Shown in pieces: positions 1 to 4,946 of a stretch of 6,036 nt of DNA. The translations under genes were made by a program, and so were the position numbers. Source of the stretch: JALYZC01 sp035997675 (GTDB lineage Bacteria; Actinomycetota; Thermoleophilia; Solirubrobacterales; Solirubrobacteraceae); contig DASYIJ010000324.1 of the NCBI GenBank assembly GCA_035997675.1, positions 1 to 6,036 of the forward strand, in the 5' to 3' direction. Within the stretch, counting starts at the first letter, position 1. Each line of letters opens with the position of its first letter. The notes beneath the pieces were generated by a model. That model saw nothing but the letters and a program-made list of their open reading frames with translations. It was not told the DNA's origin and did no database searches.

Positions 1-1
1 G

Positions 2-421
2 CTGCTGCGCAAGCTGGCGCACGGCGACGGGATCATCGTCGACGTACTCGTCGGGACGTTCGTCGGCGACACCGGTGCGTATATCGGCGGGCGCATGTTC
101 GGCCGCCGCCCGCTGGCCCCGGAGATCTCACCCAACAAGACGGTCGAGGGGCTCGTCATCGGGATGGTCGTGGCGATCGCCGCCGTGTGGTTCGCCGGCC
201 TGTACCAGGACTGGCTCTCGGGCACCGACGCGCTCCTCCTCGGCCTCGGCGTGGCCCTGGTGGCGCCGCTCGGCGACCTCTTCGAGTCGTTGATCAAGCG
301 CGACATGGAGGCGAAGGACACGGGCCGCCTCTTCGGCCCGCACGGGGGCGCGCTGGACCGCCTGGACGCGGCGCTGTTCACCATCCCGGTCGGGTACTAC
401 ATCTGGGTGGCGTTGATGTGA
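2..421 (+). CDS. cdsA: Phosphatidate cytidylyltransferase (CDP-diacylglycerol synthase), C-terminal part
   Basis: Integral membrane enzyme that makes CDP-diacylglycerol from phosphatidate and CTP, the branch point to all bacterial glycerophospholipids. The frame is open from the left edge, so the gene starts outside the window. 139 codons are visible of a family that is usually about 260-300 residues. The family signature is complete near the C-terminus: S-L-I-K-R-D followed by K-D-T-G and then PHGGALDRLD (about 288-367), carrying the conserved Lys/Arg and Asp residues of the CTP/metal site. The upstream motif GDTGAYIGGRMFGRRPL (about 68-118) and SPNKTVEG (about 130-153) are also typical of CdsA. 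Hydrophobic stretches lie at about 155-200, 227-280 and 373-418. It sits 104 bp upstream of dxr on the same strand, an arrangement common in many bacteria. Identity is secure; only the N-terminus is missing. Confidence 0.96.
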   Translation: MLRKLAHGDGIIVDVLVGTFVGDTGAYIGGRMFGRRPLAPEISPNKTVEGLVIGMVVAIAAVWFAGLYQDWLSGTDALLLGLGVALVAPLGDLFESLIKRDMEAKDTGRLFGPHGGALDRLDAALFTIPVGYYIWVALM

Positions 422-443
422 GGGTCGCTGGTCGCTGATCGCC

Positions 444-472
444 GGGCGCTGGTCCGAGGGCTCGGTTCGCCC
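444..472 (+). other. Imperfect hairpin in the cdsA-dxr gap
   Basis: In the 104-bp gap after cdsA an outer stem GGGCG/CGCCC (444-448 with 468-472) encloses an inner stem CCGA/TCGG (454-457 with 462-465) with loop GGGC. It could be a weak or Rho-assisted 3' end for cdsA, but there is no T-tract after it, so it is not called a terminator. Just upstream, GTCGCTG is repeated twice in tandem (424-437). The pairing is seen directly; any function is inference, and in DNA this GC-rich such hairpins arise by chance. Confidence 0.25.
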
Positions 473-491
473 TTGCCGGCGCCCGTTACCC

Positions 492-504
492 GGCCCTTAG
501 GGCC
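492..504. promoter_or_regulatory. 13-bp palindrome GGCCCTTAGGGCC upstream of dxr
   Basis: Perfect inverted repeat of 6-bp arms around a single T, centred 28 bp before the dxr GTG. A loose -35-like TTGCCG lies at 473-478, and TAGGGC inside the palindrome (498-503) could be a poor -10 element, though the 19-bp spacing is long. It could be an operator over a dxr promoter or chance symmetry. No known regulator motif is recognised. Confidence 0.25.
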
Positions 505-525
505 ACCCTGCCACACTCATGCGTC

Positions 526-1686
526 GTGCCTCGCAGCGTCCTCATTCTCGGCTCCACGGGCTCGATCGGCACCCAGGCCCTCGAGATCGTCGAGCACTCC
601 GCCGACCTCGCGGTCGCCGGCCTTTCCGCCGACCGTTCGTGGGAGCAGTTGCTCGAGCAGGCCCGTGCTCACGGCATCTCGCGGGTGGCCCTGACCGACC
701 CCGAGGCCGCGGCCCGGGCGGCGCAGGCGTGGCCGGAGGGAGAGGTGCTGGCCGGCGCCGAGGGCCTCGTGCGCCTCGTGGTCGATTCCGGTGCGGAACT
801 CGTGCTCAACGCGCTCGTGGGCGCCGCCGGCCTGGGCCCGACGGTGGCGGCGCTGGGGGAGGGGGTCGACCTCGCGCTGGCCAACAAGGAGTCCCTCGTG
901 GTCGGGGGCGAGCTGGTGACGCAGCTGGCCGAGGCGACCGGCGCCCAGATCATCCCCGTGGACTCGGAGCATTCCGCGCTCGCGCAGCTCATCGCCGCTG
1001 AGCCGCCGGGCACGGTCGATCGGCTCGTGCTGACCGCGTCGGGCGGCCCGTTCCGCGGCCGCCCGCGCGCCGAGCTCGAGGACGTGACCGTGGAGCAGGC
1101 GCTCGCCCACCCGACGTGGGACATGGGCGGCAAGATCACCGTCGACTCGGCCACCCTGATGAACAAGGGCCTGGAGCTGATCGAGGCCCACCACCTGTTC
1201 GGCACGCCGTACGAGCGCATCGACGTGGTGGTGCACCCGCAGTCGATCGTCCACTCGCTCGTGCACCTCTGCGACGGCGCCACGCTGGCCCATCTGGGCT
1301 ACCCCGACATGCGCGTGCCGATCTCCTACGCCCTGCACTTCCCGGAGCGCGCCGACGTGCCGGTGCGCAACCTCGACCTGGTCGAGCTGGGCGCCCTCAC
1401 GTTCGAGGCGGTCGATGTCGAGGCGTTCCCGGCGCTGCGCCTCGCCCGCGAGGCGGCCGAGGCGGGCGGCACCGCGCCGTGCGTGCTCAACGCCGCCAAC
1501 GAGGTTGCCGTGCACGCGTTCCTGGGGGGCCGGCTCCCGTTCCTGGGCATCGCCGAGGTGATCGAGCGCGTGTTGGAGCAGCTCGGGTCGAGCCGCGTCC
1601 ATTCCTTCGACTCGCTGTACGCCGCCGACACGGAGGCGCGGGTGCTGACCGCGGAGGTCGTGGCCGAGCGGGGGGCGCCGGCATGA
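526..1686 (+). CDS. dxr: 1-deoxy-D-xylulose-5-phosphate reductoisomerase
   Basis: Cytosolic NADPH-dependent enzyme (IspC) converting 1-deoxy-D-xylulose 5-phosphate to 2-C-methyl-D-erythritol 4-phosphate, the committed step of the MEP isoprenoid pathway and the fosmidomycin target. It has 386 residues, the normal family length. The N-terminal NADPH-binding loop GSTGSIG is at residues 9-15 and ANKESLV at 119-125. Metal ligands by comparison with the E. coli enzyme are D146 and E148 (in VDSEHSA) and E217 (in NKGLELIEAHH). Substrate-site residues include S172 in TASGGPF, H195 in HPTWDMG, and N213/K214. VVHPQSIVHSLV follows, and a C-terminal helical domain ends the protein. The GTG start is chosen because its translation begins directly at the beta strand PRSVLILGSTG. 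There is no Shine-Dalgarno sequence before it, which is odd. The 3' end overlaps rseP by four bases (ATGA), implying translational coupling. Function is very secure; the exact start is slightly less so. Confidence 0.97.
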   Translation: MPRSVLILGSTGSIGTQALEIVEHSADLAVAGLSADRSWEQLLEQARAHGISRVALTDPEAAARAAQAWPEGEVLAGAEGLVRLVVDSGAELVLNALVGAAGLGPTVAALGEGVDLALANKESLVVGGELVTQLAEATGAQIIPVDSEHSALAQLIAAEPPGTVDRLVLTASGGPFRGRPRAELEDVTVEQALAHPTWDMGGKITVDSATLMNKGLELIEAHHLFGTPYERIDVVVHPQSIVHSLVHLCDGATLAHLGYPDMRVPISYALHFPERADVPVRNLDLVELGALTFEAVDVEAFPALRLAREAAEAGGTAPCVLNAANEVAVHAFLGGRLPFLGIAEVIERVLEQLGSSRVHSFDSLYAADTEARVLTAEVVAERGAPA

Positions 1687-2756
1687 GCTGGGTCCTCACG
1701 ATCCTCGGGTTCTGCGCGTTGATCGTCCTCCACGAGTTCGGCCACTTCGCCGCGGCCAAGCTCACCGGCATGCGGGTCGAGCGCTTCCTGCTGTTCTTCC
1801 CGCCGGCGATCTTCAAGGTGCGCCGCGGCGAGACGGAGTACGGCATCGGCGCGATCCCCCTGGGCGGGATGGTGAAGATCACGGGAATGGACCCGCGGGT
1901 GGAGCTTCCGCCGGACGTCGAGCCCCGCGCCTATTACCGCCAGCCGGTGTGGAAGCGAGTCGTCGTGATCTCCGCCGGCCCGGCGATGAACCTGCTGGTG
2001 GCCTTCCTGATCCTCTGGGGTCTGTTCCTGGCGAACGGCACGGTGACGACCACGAAGACGGTCGACGCCAAGGGGCTGCGGCCGCCGGCGGCGAACATCC
2101 TGCGTCCCGGCGACCGGGTCGTCGCGGTCGACGGCAAGGACGGCAGCCAGGAGGCCATCGCCCTGGCGGTCGCGCGCCACCGCTGCGCGGGCCGGCCGGT
2201 GAACGGCTGCTCGGCCACGACGCCTGCGACGGTCACCGTCATCCGCGACGGCCGGCGCCTCACGTTCACGATGACCCCGCGCTACGACTCAGCGGTGGGC
2301 CATACGCGACTCGGTTTCACGTACCACGTCCAGCACCACGCCGTGGGACCTGTCGGAGCCGCCCGGGAGAGCATCAGCGGCATGTGGCGCGTCACCCGGC
2401 TCACGGTGACGGCCATCGTGAACATCTTCCAGCCCGAGCAGCGCAAGCAGCTCTCGAGCGTGGTGGGGGCCAGCAAGGTGACCGAGCAGGCGTTCAACCA
2501 GAACGTCAGCTCCGCCCTGAGCCTGCTCGCGCTGATCTCGCTCTCGCTGGCGATCATCAACCTCTTCCCGTTCCTGCCACTGGACGGCGGGCACATCTTC
2601 TGGGCGCTGGTCGAGAAGGTGCGCGGCCGGCCGGTCTCGTTCGAGGTCGTCGAGCGTGCCAGCGTCATCGGCTTCGCCCTCGTCCTCATCCTGTTCTTCG
2701 TCGGGTTGAGCAACGACATCAACCGGCTCCAGGGCGCCGGATTCCCCAGCCGCTGA
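1683..2756 (+). CDS. rseP: Site-2 intramembrane zinc metalloprotease (M50, RseP/Rip1 type)
   Basis: Membrane-embedded zinc protease that cuts substrates within their transmembrane segment, typically anti-sigma factors or signal-peptide remnants. It has 357 residues. The zinc motif HEFGH is at residues 17-21 in the first membrane segment (about 4-25). A second hydrophobic segment (about 93-116) contains the SAGPAMN motif at 97-103. A single PDZ domain occupies roughly 117-200 (ILRPGDRVVAVDG at its core). The third zinc ligand is D301 in NLFPFLPLDGGH (293-304), and a last membrane helix lies at about 325-343. One PDZ domain makes it the shorter form found in Gram-positives and actinobacteria; E. 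coli RseP has two PDZ domains and about 450 residues. The ATG lies inside the dxr stop (ATGA), with only a G-run (about 1670-1676) as a possible ribosome site. The PDZ region carries two cysteines, C168 and C176. The substrate cannot be told from this window, as no sigma or anti-sigma gene is present. The rseP symbol is by homology only. Confidence 0.95.
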   Translation: MSWVLTILGFCALIVLHEFGHFAAAKLTGMRVERFLLFFPPAIFKVRRGETEYGIGAIPLGGMVKITGMDPRVELPPDVEPRAYYRQPVWKRVVVISAGPAMNLLVAFLILWGLFLANGTVTTTKTVDAKGLRPPAANILRPGDRVVAVDGKDGSQEAIALAVARHRCAGRPVNGCSATTPATVTVIRDGRRLTFTMTPRYDSAVGHTRLGFTYHVQHHAVGPVGAARESISGMWRVTRLTVTAIVNIFQPEQRKQLSSVVGASKVTEQAFNQNVSSALSLLALISLSLAIINLFPFLPLDGGHIFWALVEKVRGRPVSFEVVERASVIGFALVLILFFVGLSNDINRLQGAGFPSR

Positions 2757-2783
2757 GAGGCGCCTGGGGAATTCTTTTCTTTT
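2741..2783 (+). terminator. Rho-independent terminator overlapping the end of rseP
   Basis: Perfect 9-bp stem ATTCCCCAG/CTGGGGAAT (2741-2749 with 2764-2772), then a C-C mismatch, a further 3-bp stem CGC/GCG (2751-2753 with 2760-2762) and a six-base loop TGAGAG. It is followed directly by a T-rich run, TTCTTTTCTTTTG. The rseP stop codon TGA (2754-2756) lies in the loop, so the 5' arm is coding sequence. The T-rich tract is conspicuous in DNA this GC-rich. It should end the dxr-rseP transcript and separate it from the acyl-CoA synthetase. Confidence 0.88.
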
Positions 2784-2794
2784 GCACCGGTTTC

Positions 2795-2824
2795 TTGCCG
2801 TAAGTATCGGGTGACACCTACGTC
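2795..2824 (+). promoter_or_regulatory. Candidate promoter after the rseP terminator
   Basis: TTGCCG (2795-2800) is a fair -35 element and TACGTC (2819-2824) a moderate -10 element, 18 bp apart. The stretch is less GC-rich than its surroundings and lies just past a strong terminator, where a new transcript could begin. It would drive the small ORF at 2879 and possibly the acyl-CoA synthetase. The -10 lacks the usual final T, so confidence is low. Confidence 0.25.
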
Positions 2825-2825
2825 A
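2812..2825. promoter_or_regulatory. Inverted repeat TGAC-N6-GTCA, possible operator
   Basis: TGAC (2812-2815) and GTCA (2822-2825) form a perfect inverted repeat with a six-base spacer. It overlaps the candidate -10 element and the partly symmetric GGTGACACC at 2810-2818. The position fits a repressor site, but no known regulator motif is recognised and four-base arms are common by chance. Confidence 0.2.
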
Positions 2826-2841
2826 TAAGGGAGCAGGAGGG

Positions 2842-2866
2842 CGGGCCCAGGGAGCGAAAAGGCCCG
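2842..2866 (+). other. GC hairpin in the leader of the small ORF
   Basis: CGGGCC (2842-2847) pairs with GGCCCG (2861-2866), extendable by two G-T wobbles, around a 13-base purine-rich loop ending GCGAAAA. An AGGAGG (2835-2840) sits immediately before it with no start codon at normal distance. If the hairpin folds, that ribosome site is brought next to TTG 2867, which is in frame with ATG 2879. It does not match a riboswitch class that I recognise. The structure is seen; its role is speculation. Confidence 0.3.
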
Positions 2867-2878
2867 TTGGGAACAAGG

Positions 2879-3037
2879 ATGAAGACCCCGATCGTGCAAG
2901 AGACTCGCCGCGCCGGGAACATGAAGCCCGAGGCGCATCGCCGGCAGGTCAATCTGGTTGCGCGCTCGCTGATCGCCGTTCGCGACCCCAGGTCCGCCTG
3001 GGACGAGCGCACGCGGTCTGAGCGCCGCGCCGCCTGA
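2879..3037 (+). CDS. Possible small basic protein, 52 aa, unknown function
   Basis: ATG at 2879 opens a 52-codon frame ending in TGA at 3035-3037, with a second ATG at codon 15. I do not recognise the product. It is basic (11 Arg and 2 Lys against 6 acidic residues), has a short hydrophobic patch (VNLVARSLIAV, about 24-34), no signal peptide and no cysteines. It ends in an arginine-rich tail (DERTRSERRAA). About 45 of 52 codons end in G or C, as expected for real genes here, but background GC makes this weak evidence. The ribosome site is poor: AAGG abuts the ATG with no spacing and GGGA lies six bases upstream. It fills much of the otherwise empty gap between the rseP terminator and the synthetase promoter. 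It could be non-coding. Confidence 0.35.
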   Translation: MKTPIVQETRRAGNMKPEAHRRQVNLVARSLIAVRDPRSAWDERTRSERRAA

Positions 3038-3083
3038 TCCGATTTCGCCGTCACCCGTTCAGCGCGGTCCGGCGTGCCTGCGG

Positions 3084-3089
3084 TAGCTT
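3084..3089 (+). promoter_or_regulatory. Probable -10 element TAGCTT of the acyl-CoA synthetase gene
   Basis: TAGCTT matches the TANNNT pattern of actinobacterial housekeeping promoters and lies 36 bp before the ATG. Transcription would begin near 3095-3097, leaving a leader of about 28-30 bases that contains the ribosome site. No good -35 hexamer is visible at 16-18 bp upstream; TTCAGC at 3058-3063 is too far. The gap and the preceding terminator make a promoter in this area likely. Confidence 0.4.
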
Positions 3090-3112
3090 TTCTCCGAGGG
3101 CAGCAATCCCCG

Positions 3113-3118
3113 AGGAGG
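3113..3118 (+). promoter_or_regulatory. Strong Shine-Dalgarno site AGGAGG
   Basis: Perfect AGGAGG with six bases to the ATG at 3125. It decides the start of the acyl-CoA synthetase: an in-frame GTG at 3074 would add 17 residues, but it precedes the probable -10 element and has no such site. Confidence 0.85.
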
Positions 3119-3124
3119 ACGAGG

Positions 3125-4933
3125 ATGGAAGGCACCACCGCCACCCAGGCCGCCGGTAAGCGCGCAATCGACGCACCGACCGTCGCCGAGGCGTTTCGGA
3201 TCACCACCGAGCAGAAGCCCGACGACGTCGCGGTGCGCAACCGCGACGACAGCATCTCGATCACCTGGGGCGAGGTGCGCGATCGCTCGGACGCCCTCGC
3301 GGGCGGACTCGCCAAGCTCGGCGTGAGCAAGGGCGACACCGTGGCGCTGATGTTCGGCAATCGGCCGGAGTTCCATATCTGCGACCTCGCGGCGATGACC
3401 CTGGGGGCCGTCCCCTTCTCGATCTACCAGACCTATACGCCCGAGCAGATCCAGTACCTGATCTCGGACTCGGGGGCCCGGGTGGCGTTCGTCGAGCAGG
3501 CCTACCTCGACCGCATGCTCGAGGCCCGCAAGGAGCTCCCCGAACTCGAGCACGTGATCCTCGTCGACGGCGAGGCGCCCGAGGGCGTCACGCCCCTCGC
3601 GGACGTCGAAGGGTCCAACGCCGACTTCGACATCGAGTCCTCCTGGCGCGCGATCAAGCCCGAGGACCTCCTCACCCTCATCTACACGTCCGGCACCACC
3701 GGTCCGCCGAAGGGCGTCCAGCTCTCGCACTCGAACATGATGGACGTCGTCGCCTCGGTGGAGGAGATCATCGGGCTGCCCGAGGGGATCCGGGTCATCT
3801 CCTGGCTGCCCTCGGCGCACGTCGCCGAGCGCAACGCCCACCACTACATCCCCATCGTGTTCGCCGGCACGATCACGTGCTGCGAGAACCCCCGCGAGGT
3901 CATGAGCTACCTCCCCGACGTGCGGCCGAACTGGTTCTTCGCCGTCCCGCGGATCTGGGAGAAGCTCAAGGCGGGCCTGGAGACCATGCTCCACTCCCAG
4001 CCCGACGAGCAGCGCGAGAAGGTCGAGCAGGCCATCGCCGCCGCGCGGGAGAAGGTGCGCCTCGAGCAGGCCGGCGAGGAGGTCCCCGCCGACCTCGCCG
4101 AGGAGGTGGCGGCCGCCGACGAGGAGTACTTCGCGGGCCTGCGCAAGATGCTCGGTCTCGACGACGTCATCACGATCAACGTCGGGGCCGCGCCCACGCC
4201 GGTCGAGGTCCTCGAGTTCTTCCACGCCATCGGCCTCGAGCTCGCCGAGCTCTACGGCATGTCCGAATCCACCGGCGCGGGCACCTGCAATCGGCCGGGC
4301 CACGTGAAGATCGGGACCGTGGGCCCGGCGGCGCCCGGATGTGAGGTGAAGCTGGCCGAGGACGGCGAGGTGCTGATCCGCGGCGGCTGCGTGATGGTCG
4401 GCTACCGCAACCAGCCGGACAAGACCGCCGAGACGGTCGACGCCGACGGCTGGCTGCACACCGGCGACATCGGCGAGATCGACGACGAGGGCTTCCTCAA
4501 GATCGTCGATCGCAAGAAGGAGCTGATCATCAACGCGGCCGGCAAGAACATGTCGCCGGCCAACATCGAGGCCGAGCTCAAGACGGCCACGCCGCTGATC
4601 GGGCAGGCGGCCGCGATCGGCGACGCCCGCTCCTTCAACACCGCCCTGATCGTGCTCGACGCCGACTTCGCGCCCGGGTGGGCCAAGAAGCACGGGATCG
4701 AGGACACCTCGCTCGAGGCGCTCGCCGCCGACGAGAAGGTCCGCGCCGCGGTGCAGGAGGGCGTGGACGGGGCCAACGAGCACCTGGCGCGCGTCGAGCA
4801 GATCAAGAAGTTCACGATCGTCTCCGGGGACTGGCTGCCCGGCGGCGACGAGCTCACCCCGACGATGAAGCTCAAGCGCAAGCCGATCGCCGAGAAGTAC
4901 TCGGACGAGATCGAGGCGATGTACGAGAAGTAG
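3125..4933 (+). CDS. Long-chain acyl-CoA synthetase (AMP-forming; FadD/ACSL family)
   Basis: Activates fatty acids with ATP and CoA through an acyl-adenylate, feeding beta-oxidation or lipid synthesis; probably cytosolic or membrane-associated. It has 602 residues, normal for the family. The phosphate-binding loop YTSGTTGPPKG is at 187-197. SWLPSAHVAERNAHH and PNWFFAVPRIWEKLKAGLE are typical of the long-chain group. The adenine/acyl motif YGMSESTG is at 377-384 and the TGDIGEID motif with ribose-binding D448 at 446-453. The hinge is VDRKKELI (461-468), followed by AGKNMSPANIE. The C-terminal lysine motif TMKLKRK is at 580-586, with K582 the best candidate for the adenylation lysine. A charged helical insert (about 290-345) matches the insert seen in ACSL-like enzymes. 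The start is set by AGGAGG at 3113. The gene appears to be transcribed alone and converges on the glycosyltransferase. Chain-length preference cannot be read from sequence; fadD-type paralogs are numerous, so no symbol is given. Confidence 0.95.
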   Translation: MEGTTATQAAGKRAIDAPTVAEAFRITTEQKPDDVAVRNRDDSISITWGEVRDRSDALAGGLAKLGVSKGDTVALMFGNRPEFHICDLAAMTLGAVPFSIYQTYTPEQIQYLISDSGARVAFVEQAYLDRMLEARKELPELEHVILVDGEAPEGVTPLADVEGSNADFDIESSWRAIKPEDLLTLIYTSGTTGPPKGVQLSHSNMMDVVASVEEIIGLPEGIRVISWLPSAHVAERNAHHYIPIVFAGTITCCENPREVMSYLPDVRPNWFFAVPRIWEKLKAGLETMLHSQPDEQREKVEQAIAAAREKVRLEQAGEEVPADLAEEVAAADEEYFAGLRKMLGLDDVITINVGAAPTPVEVLEFFHAIGLELAELYGMSESTGAGTCNRPGHVKIGTVGPAAPGCEVKLAEDGEVLIRGGCVMVGYRNQPDKTAETVDADGWLHTGDIGEIDDEGFLKIVDRKKELIINAAGKNMSPANIEAELKTATPLIGQAAAIGDARSFNTALIVLDADFAPGWAKKHGIEDTSLEALAADEKVRAAVQEGVDGANEHLARVEQIKKFTIVSGDWLPGGDELTPTMKLKRKPIAEKYSDEIEAMYEK

Positions 4934-4946
4934 AGCCTCAGGGCTC
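4933..4946. terminator. Small hairpin spanning both convergent stop codons
   Basis: GAGCC (4933-4937) pairs with GGCTC (4942-4946) around the loop TCAG. It begins at the last base of the synthetase TAG and contains the TGA of the opposing glycosyltransferase. Being symmetric it could act for both transcripts, but the stem is only 5 bp and no T-tract follows on either strand, so any termination would be weak or Rho-dependent. Confidence 0.25.

Noticed and set aside
517..1602. 361-codon open frame on the - strand across dxr
   Set aside because: Shadow of dxr. The product is Arg/His/Gly-rich with no recognisable motif.
1116..1682. N-terminal extension of the rseP frame into dxr
   Set aside because: The frame is open by GC bias only. 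The protease family begins just before the HExxH helix, which the ATG at 1683 gives exactly.
2801..2880. Known riboswitch upstream of the small ORF
   Set aside because: Compared from memory with cobalamin, TPP, SAM, c-di-GMP, ydaO and glycine class cores; none of the conserved motifs is present.
3074..3124. Upstream GTG start for the acyl-CoA synthetase
   Set aside because: No ribosome site, it precedes the probable -10 element, and it would place the clear AGGAGG inside the coding sequence.
2818..3360. 180-codon - strand frame covering the middle intergenic region
   Set aside because: It extends well into the synthetase gene in antisense and its product has no family features; better explained by composition.
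3059..4783. 574-codon open frame on the - strand across the acyl-CoA synthetase gene
   Set aside because: It is antisense to a gene with complete AMP-binding motifs. Long antisense frames are expected where third positions are nearly all G/C; its product is low-complexity (His/Arg/Leu/Val/Gly-rich) with no domain.
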